Both the position numbers and the translations under genes were made by a program. Below are positions 1-7,058 of a stretch of DNA of 16,946 nucleotides, in pieces. Numbering within the stretch: the stretch's first letter is position 1; each line of letters opens with the position of its first letter. The DNA comes from 4484-232 sp964486555 (GTDB lineage: Bacteria; Thermotogota; Thermotogae; Thermotogales; Thermotogaceae): positions 1 through 16,946 of the forward strand of contig CAZANP010000040.1 of the NCBI GenBank assembly GCA_964486555.1, read 5' to 3'. The notes beneath the pieces are model-generated. The model searched no databases. It was given only the letters and a program-made list of their open reading frames with translations, and had not been told where the DNA came from.

Positions 1-579
1 CCAAATCATACAGGATTTGGAGTAAGGGTGGGTGTCTGGGACAAAGGGGAATGGGAAACACCTCTTGGTGCAGTTTCGATCCACGAGGAAGCGGCAAGGA
101 TTCTTTTGGAAAGTTCAAAGCACGCTAGTGTATCGTACGAATCCCATACAAGGGAACACTCATTGGAAGTGCAGATTCCGTTCATACAATACGTTTTTGG
201 AAACGTTCCAATACTTCCGATATCTCTCCTTGATCAGAGTCTCACGGTGGTGAAGGATCTGTCGGAAGCTCTGAAGAAAGTGCTGGAAGCGATACCATCC
301 ACCGTGGTTCTGGCATCCACCGATTTGAATCACTATGAAGACCAGCAGACCACTATAAACAAGGACAACCTCGTGATCAGAATGATAGAGGATATGGACG
401 TTGAAGGACTGTACAGGGTCTTGGAAGAGTACGAAGTGAGTATGTGTGGATACGGTGGAGTCGGAGTACTTTTGGATATGAAAATAGGGAAACCGAAAAT
501 TTTGAAGCATGCAACGAGCGGCGATGTATCCGGTGACAGACTGGAAGTTGTGGGATACATGAGCGCTATCTTCGTTTGA
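1..579 (+). CDS. MEMO family protein (AmmeMemoRadiSam system protein B), 5' end missing
   Basis: The frame is open from base 1, so the gene begins before the window. The GTG at 28 is internal, because the family PNH motif lies upstream of it. The visible 192 residues carry PNH (fragment residues 1-3), WETPLG (18-23), EHSLEVQIPF (52-61), STDLNHY (106-112), CGYG (149-152) and TSGDVSGD (172-179). These correspond to the conserved His and Cys positions of the MEMO fold, a dioxygenase-like fold that lines a metal site in human MEMO1. The family is usually about 270-290 residues, so roughly 80 N-terminal residues are missing. In many prokaryotes MEMO goes with an AMMECR1 protein and a radical SAM enzyme; neither partner is visible here. 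The biochemical role in bacteria is not established. The last 14 bp overlap the 3' end of the convergent murJ gene. Confidence 0.9.
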   Translation, partial: PNHTGFGVRVGVWDKGEWETPLGAVSIHEEAARILLESSKHASVSYESHTREHSLEVQIPFIQYVFGNVPILPISLLDQSLTVVKDLSEALKKVLEAIPSTVVLASTDLNHYEDQQTTINKDNLVIRMIEDMDVEGLYRVLEEYEVSMCGYGGVGVLLDMKIGKPKILKHATSGDVSGDRLEVVGYMSAIFV

Positions 580-2008
580 AAATGAGCAGGATTTCTCCCA
601 GCTCCTTCACTCTCAGAATTTTCGAGAACAAAGCATAAAAAGCCATACCTAGAATCACCAGGAAGATCGTCCAAAGTTGTCCCTCATGGAAATTTTTAAA
701 TAACGCCAGAACGAGTGTCATCAACATTCCACTCAATATGTACTTTGACAGATCCTTTCGACCAACCTTCACGTTCATTTTTTTCATCATGAAGAAACAC
801 CCTATGACTCCTGAGATAGATGTAGCAAGGGCAACTCCCGATACTCCCATTTTCAACCCTAGAACGATGTCCAAAAAAGCGTTCGTCAAGGATATCAGTA
901 TGGTGTTCTTCAGAGGAAGGATGACTTCTTTTTCCGCATGCCTCGATCTTGTCAAGACGGCTATCATGGAATAAAAGGGAAGCCCCACTGAGTAAAATGA
1001 AAGTATGAGGGAAGTTCTTAAGGTGTCGCTGGAAGAGAACGATCCATGCTCATAGAACAAACTCACAAGCTCTTTGGATAAGATCATAAGGCCAAAGGCG
1101 GCTGGTATGGTTAAAAAAAGTGTTCTCTTCAAAATCTTGGTCAATTCGTCCCTTCGATCTTTCAAGGTGGTGAGAACAGGCAGGGTCACAGTGGATAGAG
1201 CAACTGTTAACACACCATATGGGAACTGATAGAGCCTGCTTGCAAATTGAAGTGATGAGACGTTTCCTTCTCCTAGAAAGGATGCCATGTTTATATCAAC
1301 GATCGTTGTTATCTGTGATACCGACATGGCGAACGCTGTGGGAAAGAAAAGTTTGAAGAACTCTTTCGAATACCTCAGAGTTGGTTTGTAAATTATACCC
1401 AATTTCTTCACCAAAGGTATGAGAGGAATCAGTGTCATAATGCCTCCTATTAAAAATCCGATTGCAACACACGTTATATTCCTTCCCAGAATAGCTCCAA
1501 AGATGATCCCCAGATTCGAAAGCAGTGGTGTGAGGGCTGGTAGAAAGTAAGATCCGTGGATGTTGTGAATACCGTAAAAAACGGACCATACGAAAACGAT
1601 GAAGAGAAATGGTGAAGTGATCCTTACAAGATGTGTTGAATATTCTATAATCCTCTCTGATGCTCTGGATGCGAACAACAGTGGTACCATCTTCGGGAAA
1701 ATTTCGGTTAAAATCACAAGTGAGAGAGCGGCAGATCCCAACGACGTTAAAACCGAGGAAACGAACATGTTCCTTCTCTCACGATCTTTCATGTTCTCGT
1801 GGTACAAGGGGATGAAAGCAGATGTCATGGCACCTTCTGCGAATATTCTTCTCAAAAAGAACGGAAAGGAGATCGAGATAAAATACGAGTCCAGAAAAGG
1901 GGAAGTCCCAAACATGTGAGCAAGCGTTATATCCCTTACAAGTCCTGTGAGTCTTGAAAGAAATGTTGCGAGAGAAAAAGAGAATGTTTTCTTCATGAAA
2001 TCGGACAT
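566..2008 (-). CDS. murJ: MurJ/MviN lipid II flippase
   Basis: This integral membrane protein of 480 residues belongs to the MATE-like MOP superfamily and flips undecaprenyl-linked lipid II across the cytoplasmic membrane for peptidoglycan synthesis. The N-terminus shows the family pattern: SRLTGLVRD (18-26), an Asp at 40, and LRRIFAEGAMTSAFIPLY (52-69). Hydrophobic segments recur along the whole length, consistent with the usual 13-14 helices, and the size is normal. An in-frame ATG at 2023 would add five residues (MRRFS). I chose the ATG at 2008 because AGGAGGT lies five bases upstream of it. The gene is divergent from flgM across about 60 bp and overlaps the convergent MEMO-like gene by 14 bp. 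Identity is secure from the motifs; flippase activity is inferred from family members. Confidence 0.93.
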   Translation of the reverse strand: MSDFMKKTFSFSLATFLSRLTGLVRDITLAHMFGTSPFLDSYFISISFPFFLRRIFAEGAMTSAFIPLYHENMKDRERRNMFVSSVLTSLGSAALSLVILTEIFPKMVPLLFASRASERIIEYSTHLVRITSPFLFIVFVWSVFYGIHNIHGSYFLPALTPLLSNLGIIFGAILGRNITCVAIGFLIGGIMTLIPLIPLVKKLGIIYKPTLRYSKEFFKLFFPTAFAMSVSQITTIVDINMASFLGEGNVSSLQFASRLYQFPYGVLTVALSTVTLPVLTTLKDRRDELTKILKRTLFLTIPAAFGLMILSKELVSLFYEHGSFSSSDTLRTSLILSFYSVGLPFYSMIAVLTRSRHAEKEVILPLKNTILISLTNAFLDIVLGLKMGVSGVALATSISGVIGCFFMMKKMNVKVGRKDLSKYILSGMLMTLVLALFKNFHEGQLWTIFLVILGMAFYALFSKILRVKELGEILLIFKRR

Positions 2009-2013
2009 GGAAA

Positions 2014-2020
2014 ACCTCCT
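2014..2020 (-). promoter_or_regulatory. Ribosome binding site that sets the murJ start
   Basis: On the minus strand AGGAGGT precedes the ATG at 2008 by five bases. The in-frame ATG at 2023 lies upstream of this site and would place it inside the coding region. This decides for the shorter protein. Confidence 0.75.
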
Positions 2021-2042
2021 CATTTTTTCTCATCGATTGACG

Positions 2043-2048
2043 ATTATA
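2043..2048 (-). promoter_or_regulatory. Candidate -10 box for murJ
   Basis: A perfect TATAAT on the minus strand lies 35 bases upstream of the chosen murJ start, inside the short murJ-flgM divergent gap. No good -35 hexamer is seen 16-18 bases further upstream, so this is a candidate only. For flgM, on the plus strand, I see no convincing sigma-A or sigma-28 promoter in the gap. Confidence 0.35.
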
Positions 2049-2070
2049 CAATAGGAAGGGAGGTGAAAGT

Positions 2071-2346
2071 GTGATAGAAAGGATTGAAGGGCCGGGTGGT
2101 GTAAATCCACTGAAAGGACCACAAAGCACGAACGTAGAAAAATTAAAGGGAAAGGCCGTAAAAAAGGATGAATTGATCCTGGAAGGTTCCGTTCAACTGA
2201 AAGATATGCTAGAAGCTTCCAAAAATTCTCCCGATGTCAGGGAGAAACTGGTTGAAGAGTTGAGAAAAGCGATAGAAGGAGGAACGTACGTTGTTAACGT
2301 TGAAAACATAGCGAGAAAAATCCTTGAGGAGTTGGAGGGGAGATGA
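2071..2346 (+). CDS. flgM: Anti-sigma-28 factor FlgM
   Basis: This 91-residue protein binds the flagellar sigma factor FliA and holds back late flagellar genes until it is exported through the finished hook-basal body. The C-terminal half has the family pattern: EKLVEELRKAIEGGTYVVN followed by a VENIARKILEEL helix. The N-terminal half is polar and probably disordered, as in other FlgM proteins. The start is GTG at 2071, preceded by GGAGGT with six bases of spacing. It heads an operon with flgN, whose ATG overlaps the flgM stop in an ATGA. Leading the flgNKL-fliW operon fits a checkpoint role. Confidence comes from both the C-terminal motif and the context. Confidence 0.9.
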   Translation: MIERIEGPGGVNPLKGPQSTNVEKLKGKAVKKDELILEGSVQLKDMLEASKNSPDVREKLVEELRKAIEGGTYVVNVENIARKILEELEGR

Positions 2347-2804
2347 GGAACCTTTTAACGGTACTGGATGAAGAGATAAAAGCTTTCGAGGATCTGAAGA
2401 ACGTTCTGGTAGATCAAAGAGAATCTATAATAAGACGAAACCTCGATAATATTTACGAGGCCGCCACTAAAATCGAAGAAATCGTTTTGACTTTGGAAGA
2501 ACTTGAGAAGGAGAGAAACAGGGAATTCGACAACCTGAAAGATTCCCTAGGGCTCTCCAGAGATGCCAGTCTGAAAGATATCATGGAAAGGTTAAAGGAT
2601 AGAGAAATATCTGAAAAGATCTTCCAGATGGTGAAAGTGATAAACGATGTGGCGATCCAGCTCAGAGGGATAACACAGATCGTGGAATTTCAGGAAAAGT
2701 ACGTTAGTTTCCTTCTAGGATTTTTCTCGAATTCCGATACTTACAGGGAAAACGGGAAGATGGATAGATCGAATGGTTCTGTTTTTCTCGATGGGAGGTT
2801 CTGA
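2343..2804 (+). CDS. flgN: FlgN-type flagellar export chaperone
   Basis: This 153-residue protein is probably mostly helical and coiled-coil, rich in Glu, Lys and Leu, with heptad-like spacing through residues about 5-65 and 85-125. FlgN proteins keep the hook-associated proteins FlgK and FlgL soluble in the cytosol and deliver them to the flagellar type III export gate. Sequence conservation in this family is low. The call therefore rests on size, the N-terminal pattern (LLTVLDEEIKAFEDLKNVLV) and position between flgM and flgK, the usual order in Gram-positive bacteria and Thermotogales. It overlaps flgM by four bases and is three bases from flgK, so the genes are very likely co-transcribed and translationally coupled. 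Confidence 0.83.
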   Translation: MRNLLTVLDEEIKAFEDLKNVLVDQRESIIRRNLDNIYEAATKIEEIVLTLEELEKERNREFDNLKDSLGLSRDASLKDIMERLKDREISEKIFQMVKVINDVAIQLRGITQIVEFQEKYVSFLLGFFSNSDTYRENGKMDRSNGSVFLDGRF

Positions 2805-2807
2805 TAC

Positions 2808-5414
2808 ATGGCTGACGTCAGTTTATTTGGTAACCTGAATACCGCTCTATTGGGCATATACACGCATAAATTGGCGATGAATGTCGTTGCACACAACATC
2901 GCCAACGCTAATACTCCTGGATTTTCAAGGCAACGCCCTGTGATAGAGACCATGCCTCCCATCCCAATGACCACCCTCACTCAACCTTCTTACCCCCTTC
3001 AGATAGGAACGGGATCAAGAGTTAAGACCATCCAGAGGATAAGGGATATGTTCCTTGATATACAGTACAGGCAGGTGAACAACAGGTACAACTTTTGGGA
3101 CACACTCGTCTCGAACCTGCACTTTATAGAACAAATTCTTGGAGAACCTGGTGAGACGGGTATCAGATCCCTTGCAGATGCTTTCTGGAACGCTCTACAC
3201 GAGATCGTTTCCGATCCTTCAAACGTTGCCGCCAAAAGGGAACTCGTCTCTCGTGCAGAGCAGTTGATAAGGAATGTGAGAGATTTATATACAAGATTCG
3301 AGCAATTGAGGGAAGATATAGACAACGAGATCGTTCAAAAGGTGGATAAGATAAACTCCATGATAAAAAGGATCGCGGACATAAACAAGAAAGTACGGGT
3401 GAGTATGGCTCTAAAATCACCACCAAACGATCTACTCGATGAGAGAGATCGCATCCTCGATGAACTTTCCGACTTGGTGGATATAAGCTACACGGAATCT
3501 CCGGATGGTCAGATAACGTTGAGGATAGGTGATCAGATAGTACTCGTGGGATCCGTCTACAACGAAGTTAGAGCCGTTGAAAGACCTTACGGGAAGGGAT
3601 ACCATGAGTTATTTGTGGGGAATGCGAAGGTGAGCATCTCGGATGGTAAGTTGAAAGCTCTGTTGGATTTGAGAGACAACATAATCGTCAAGTACATGAG
3701 AAGACTCGATGAGTTCGTTCTTTACCTGACCGATAAATTCAACTTGATTCATAAAGATGGATTCGATGCGAGTGGTATCTTAACAGGGATAGACTTTTTC
3801 AAAGCCATAACGAGTACCTCGGATGATCCCTCAGTTTTCAGAATAATGGGGTCGAGATCTTTGGAGATGGGTCCAATACATTACGTTACCGGAATGCACG
3901 ACATGCCATCTCAGAATTCGATAACAAATACCGTTTTCATGTCGAACGATTTGATACTGGGATTCGATGGAAACAATTTCCAGGAGCAATCTGTAACCTC
4001 AGGTACCAACGTGGGAAATCTCGTATCGGCTTGGTCGCTCCTTGGATCTTCCCTTGTGGTTGAAAATCACTCTGGTGGTTGGAGGCTTTACATGGAAGAT
4101 ACGGTTCACAACTTGAGGGACGTTCTGATATTCAGCACGAACGGTAGTTCTCTGAAAACCATGGGGTTCGAGACGAAAGATATGAGGTTTCTGACGATAG
4201 ATGAGAACAATTTGAATCTGGATCCCAGAGTTTACACCATAACTCTGAAAGCGATCGATCGTGATGGAAACGATGTTACAGAGACTTTCCAGATAGACCT
4301 CAGTGGAGGAGTTTCTTTAAACACCATAATGAATGATATAAACAACAACTCTTCATATTTGAGAGCTTACATATTCACGGATCCCTCATCTGGATCCAGA
4401 AAACTCGTGATAGTTCCAAAGGAAAACCTTAACTTCGATTCTTCGAGGATAACGTTTCTTGAAGACGACAGTTTCTTCACGTTGACTTCTGCCGAATATC
4501 AGGTATACCATGCCGTTGAACTGAAAGACACCCTAGAAAATGTATTCGATGGGCAAACAGGCTTTGACAGAACGGATGAGGTTATCAACGGTTTCGATTT
4601 CTACATAGGTCACACTAGGATACACGTTGATCCAGCGGTAGACACTTTGGAAAGTCTTGCTGAAAGGATAAATGAAAGGGGAGTAGGAGTTCTGGCGGAT
4701 GTCACTCCTCACCATAAGTTCGTTTTGAGAGGAATAAGAGGTTATGAGTTCGATATCAGAAAACTCAGAATCGAAGGCCCTCAAGGATTTTTCGAGGCAC
4801 TGGGATTCACGGATCCTGACAACGACCCAACTACGTTCGATTGGAATACCAACATGGTTTTGATGGATCCAAGTTACGATTTCTCCACGGTTAAAACCAA
4901 TTTGAACGTATCCGATGTACTGACTTTCGATAGAGTTGAAAGTACAGAACCTTACGGCATAGTCGAGCAATTCGATGTGACGAGTGTCTTGAAGTTGAAC
5001 CCGGAGTCCCTGGCAGTTGATTCTGGTATTTCGCAGGATAAGGATGGTGACTGGAACGTCGATGCGACAAGGCCTGTGGGACCTGCAAATACGGATATCC
5101 TTTTGAAACTTCTGGATGCGAGGTATGAAAAAACGTTATCTGACGGTAAGGAGAGTTTCTTTGAATACTTGGGTGGTATCGTAGCCGAATTGGGTGTTGA
5201 AGCAGAAACAGCAGTTAAAATGAAGAACAACAGCGAGGTTTTGAGAAGGGAGATCGATGGCGAGAGGGAAAGAGTCAAGGGGGTCTCCCTCGATGAAGAG
5301 ATGACCAACATGATCAAATACCAGCACGCTTTCAGCGCTTCTGCAAGGGTGATAACAGCTGTTGATGAGATGATAGGAAGGGTCATAGATAGACTCGGTG
5401 TGGTGGGAAGGTGA
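2808..5414 (+). CDS. flgK: Flagellar hook-associated protein 1 (FlgK), unusually long
   Basis: FlgK forms the first junction ring between hook and filament. The N-terminus carries the axial-protein signature: ALLGIYTHKLAMNVVAHNIANANTPGFSRQ, at about residues 13-42. The C-terminus carries the matching coiled-coil end: VSLDEEMTNMIKYQHAFSASARVITAVDEMI, at about residues 825-855. These two parts build the D0/D1 core. The protein has 868 residues against about 550 in enterobacteria, so the surface-exposed centre, roughly residues 330-780, is expanded. That centre is rich in Asn, Asp, Ser and Thr and looks like beta domains. No lipoprotein or Sec signal is expected, since export is by the flagellar apparatus. 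RBS GGGAGG lies just upstream of the ATG. Function is certain; the role of the enlarged centre is unknown. Confidence 0.95.
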   Translation: MADVSLFGNLNTALLGIYTHKLAMNVVAHNIANANTPGFSRQRPVIETMPPIPMTTLTQPSYPLQIGTGSRVKTIQRIRDMFLDIQYRQVNNRYNFWDTLVSNLHFIEQILGEPGETGIRSLADAFWNALHEIVSDPSNVAAKRELVSRAEQLIRNVRDLYTRFEQLREDIDNEIVQKVDKINSMIKRIADINKKVRVSMALKSPPNDLLDERDRILDELSDLVDISYTESPDGQITLRIGDQIVLVGSVYNEVRAVERPYGKGYHELFVGNAKVSISDGKLKALLDLRDNIIVKYMRRLDEFVLYLTDKFNLIHKDGFDASGILTGIDFFKAITSTSDDPSVFRIMGSRSLEMGPIHYVTGMHDMPSQNSITNTVFMSNDLILGFDGNNFQEQSVTSGTNVGNLVSAWSLLGSSLVVENHSGGWRLYMEDTVHNLRDVLIFSTNGSSLKTMGFETKDMRFLTIDENNLNLDPRVYTITLKAIDRDGNDVTETFQIDLSGGVSLNTIMNDINNNSSYLRAYIFTDPSSGSRKLVIVPKENLNFDSSRITFLEDDSFFTLTSAEYQVYHAVELKDTLENVFDGQTGFDRTDEVINGFDFYIGHTRIHVDPAVDTLESLAERINERGVGVLADVTPHHKFVLRGIRGYEFDIRKLRIEGPQGFFEALGFTDPDNDPTTFDWNTNMVLMDPSYDFSTVKTNLNVSDVLTFDRVESTEPYGIVEQFDVTSVLKLNPESLAVDSGISQDKDGDWNVDATRPVGPANTDILLKLLDARYEKTLSDGKESFFEYLGGIVAELGVEAETAVKMKNNSEVLRREIDGERERVKGVSLDEEMTNMIKYQHAFSASARVITAVDEMIGRVIDRLGVVGR

Positions 5415-5415
5415 T
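5409..5415 (+). promoter_or_regulatory. Ribosome binding site for the TTG start of flgL
   Basis: AGGTGAT, a good match to the complement of the 16S rRNA 3' end, overlaps the flgK stop codon and sits five bases upstream of TTG at 5421. The ATG at 5414 is in another frame and is stopped within eight codons. The flgL frame itself is closed upstream by the TGA at 5412, so the TTG start is the first one available. Confidence 0.75.
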
Positions 5416-5420
5416 GGACC

Positions 5421-6329
5421 TTGAGGATAACGGATAGGATGATAAGCGACAGGGTCTTGTTCAACATTCAAACGAGCCTCAAAAGGATAGCAAAACTCCA
5501 CGATCAACTATCCTCGGGTTACAAGGTTAGATATCCCAGTGACGACGCAGTTGTTGCAACAAGGGCCAGTAATATAGATGCCAGAAAGAGAGAGATCGAG
5601 CAGTTCAAAAGGAATGTGGATCATGTGAAAAACTACGTTAATGCGTACGATTCTGTTTTGAGAGAAATCTCCAGTATATATCACAGAATCAGGGAACTTC
5701 TGATTAGAGGGGCAAACGGCACCATGTCTGAAGATGAGAGACTCGCAGTCGCTCGCGAACTTGAGAAGATCCTGGACAGTCTTGCTGGAATGGCGAACAT
5801 GAGGGTTGGGGAAGAGAGGATATTCGGTGGGGCCGATTTCGATGAAGATCCGGTTAAAAAAATCGATGGAGATTGGACAATTGTCTTAAGTCCGGATTCC
5901 AACCTCAGCAGAAGCGTGGAAGTTCTGGGATACAGATTGGAGTACGGTTTAACGGTTTACGATCTTTTCAGAACGAATAACGGGGTCGACGTTTTTCAAA
6001 TGCTGAGAGATGCAATCGATGTTTTGAAAAGAAATCCTCAGGATGTTGAAGAGTACGTGTCGAACGTTGCTCTCAAGCAGCTCTCTCTGTTTGAAGATAA
6101 ATTGATGGAAAATGTCGCAAAAGTTGGTGCATCCATGAAGGTTATGGATCTTGTCGAGACGAGAATCAACGATCTGGAGTTTTTCATAACGGAGTATCTG
6201 TCGAAGGAGATGGATGCGGATATAACAGAGGTTCTAACGGATCTATCGATGCAGCAAGCGGTTCTTCAAGCCGCTTTGAAATCCGCCGCAAGAGTCATTC
6301 AAAACACACTTGTGGACTATGTGAGGTGA
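5421..6329 (+). CDS. flgL: Flagellar hook-associated protein 3 (FlgL), TTG start
   Basis: FlgL forms the second hook-filament junction ring, next to flagellin, and is related to flagellin. Its 302 residues are a normal size. The N-terminus MRITDRMISDRVLFNI and then LHDQLSSGYKVRYPSDDAVVATRA (about 27-50) match the conserved flagellin-like D0/D1 region. The C-terminus, LSMQQAVLQAALKSAARVIQ (about 274-293), is the matching helix. RVGEERIFGGADFDEDPV in the middle is also typical of FlgL. Translation has to start at TTG 5421, because the frame is closed upstream and the family N-terminus begins exactly there. The gene follows flgK by six bases and precedes fliW by six. Confidence 0.95.
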   Translation: MRITDRMISDRVLFNIQTSLKRIAKLHDQLSSGYKVRYPSDDAVVATRASNIDARKREIEQFKRNVDHVKNYVNAYDSVLREISSIYHRIRELLIRGANGTMSEDERLAVARELEKILDSLAGMANMRVGEERIFGGADFDEDPVKKIDGDWTIVLSPDSNLSRSVEVLGYRLEYGLTVYDLFRTNNGVDVFQMLRDAIDVLKRNPQDVEEYVSNVALKQLSLFEDKLMENVAKVGASMKVMDLVETRINDLEFFITEYLSKEMDADITEVLTDLSMQQAVLQAALKSAARVIQNTLVDYVR

Positions 6330-6335
6330 TGGTAA

Positions 6336-6812
6336 ATGATCTTCAAAACGAAACTGGGTGAGATGGATCTCTCGGAGAAAGAGATCATAACATTTGAAGA
6401 GGGAATACCTGGTTTCGATCATCTCAGAAAGTTTGCTATCGTGTCGGTTGCGAGGACTGAGCCCATCAAATGGCTCGTTTCGTTGGAAGACAAGGATGTC
6501 GCCCTTCCCATAATAGATCCTTGGATTGTGAGACTGGATTATCACGTCGACATTCCTGAGAAAGATGTACAGGATTTGGGTATTGAGAAGAATGAAGACG
6601 TTTCTGTCTGGTGTGTCGTCGTGATACCGAAGGACAAACCAGATGATGCCACCATCAACCTTCTGGCTCCCATAGTGGTAAACATGAAAAACGGAAAGGC
6701 CAAACAGATAATAATGGAAACTGATGAGTACACCATAAAACATAGGATAAAGGATGAACTCGAGAGGTCAAAAAAGATTTCAACCAGAAGAGCGGAAGGT
6801 GTTATAATTTAA
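6336..6812 (+). CDS. fliW: Flagellar assembly factor FliW
   Basis: This 158-residue cytosolic protein has the FliW pattern: ITFEEGIPGFDHLRKFAIV near residues 18-36, WLVSLEDKDVALPIIDP near 46-62, and VVIPKDKPDDATINLLAPIVVN near 96-117. In Bacillus, FliW binds flagellin and the translational repressor CsrA, so that free flagellin levels set flagellin translation. A csrA gene often follows fliW; it does not here, since the next element is a cobalamin riboswitch. GAGGTGAT precedes the ATG by five bases and overlaps the flgL stop. Ending the flgMNKL operon agrees with a role in filament supply. A -10-like TATAAT lies in its last codons and is probably the promoter of the downstream transport operon. 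Confidence 0.93.
   Translation: MIFKTKLGEMDLSEKEIITFEEGIPGFDHLRKFAIVSVARTEPIKWLVSLEDKDVALPIIDPWIVRLDYHVDIPEKDVQDLGIEKNEDVSVWCVVVIPKDKPDDATINLLAPIVVNMKNGKAKQIIMETDEYTIKHRIKDELERSKKISTRRAEGVII
6803..6808 (+). promoter_or_regulatory. Candidate -10 box of the cobalamin-transport operon
   Basis: A perfect TATAAT lies inside the last codons of fliW, ending two bases before its TAA stop. Transcription would start near 6814-6816, just before the riboswitch aptamer at about 6838. The -35 is weak: TTCAAC at 6779-6784 with an 18-base spacer is the best I see. The location suits a dedicated promoter, but read-through from the flagellar operon cannot be excluded. Confidence 0.45.
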
Positions 6813-6837
6813 ACTCAAGGAAAATTGAATATCTTCC

Positions 6838-6993
6838 ATCACGCGGTACCCGCAGGGTTTAAAGGGGAAGCCGGTGAAAGTCCGGCGCGGGGCCGCCACC
6901 GTAACCGGGGACGAAACCCGCAAAATGCCACTGGGGAAACCCGGGAAGGCGCGGGGAGTAGGATGATCCGGAAGCCGGGAAACCCGCCCGTGG
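6838..6993 (+). promoter_or_regulatory. Cobalamin (B12) riboswitch aptamer
   Basis: The GC-rich leader matches the cobalamin riboswitch core in order. GGGTTTAAAGGGGAAGCCGG (6855-6874) is the 5' core. It is followed by TGAAAGTCCGGC, and then by CCGCCACCGTAACCGGGGA in the P4-P5 region. GCCACTG (6927-6933) with GGGAAGG (6943-6949) forms the P6 region. GTAGGATGATCC is followed by the B12-box-like GAAGCCGGGAAACCCGCC (6971-6988). GGGTTT near 6855 can pair with AAACCC near 6980, and CACG near 6840 with CGTG near 6990, closing the outer helices. Known members bind adenosyl- or other cobalamins and usually turn the downstream gene off. It leads directly into btuF. The motif order is clear; the exact ends of the aptamer are estimates. 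Confidence 0.93.
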
Positions 6994-7050
6994 TGGAAGG
7001 GAACCACCTTTCCCGAGCCGGAAAGGTGGAGAAATTTTTTGGAAAGGGGG
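6990..7050 (+). promoter_or_regulatory. Riboswitch expression platform with competing hairpins and the btuF Shine-Dalgarno
   Basis: Three mutually exclusive pairings are visible. First, GTGGT (6990-6994) can pair with ACCAC (7003-7007), a possible P13 stem. Second, a 10-bp perfect stem joins 7004-7013 to 7020-7029. Third, CCTTTCC (7007-7013) can also pair with GGAAAGG at 7041-7047, which is part of the btuF ribosome binding site GGAAAGGGGG (7041-7050, eight bases before the ATG). GGAAAGG thus occurs twice, once in the stable hairpin and once at the RBS. The arrangement could control transcription, translation or both. Pairing is read directly; the switching order is inference. Confidence 0.65.
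7004..7040 (+). terminator. Possible intrinsic terminator in the riboswitch leader
   Basis: A perfect 10-bp stem (CCACCTTTCC with GGAAAGGTGG) encloses the six-base loop CGAGCC. It is followed by AGAAA and then six T residues at 7035-7040. The five-base gap before the T run is longer than in classical terminators, so efficient termination is not certain. The hairpin may instead act by holding the segment that could otherwise pair with the btuF RBS. Confidence 0.5.
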
Positions 7051-7058
7051 ATTAAAGG

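Noticed and set aside
28..30. GTG at 28 as the start of the MEMO-like gene
   Set aside because: The frame stays open to base 1 and encodes the conserved PNH motif before this codon, so the gene is truncated by the window edge.
1599..1919. Open frame of 106 codons on the plus strand inside murJ
   Set aside because: It lies antisense to a clear murJ coding region and has no family features or ribosome site.
2037..2042. TTGACG as a -35 box for flgM
   Set aside because: A 16-18 base spacer would put the -10 on GAGGTG, in the ribosome site. The nearer TATAC and TACAAT sequences are only a few bases away, so no promoter geometry results.
6825..7055. Open frame of 76 codons on the plus strand, and one of 79 codons on the minus strand (6859-7098), over the fliW-btuF interval
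   Set aside because: The region is a structured cobalamin riboswitch and its platform. The predicted peptides are low-complexity Gly/Arg/Pro and have no plausible ribosome site.
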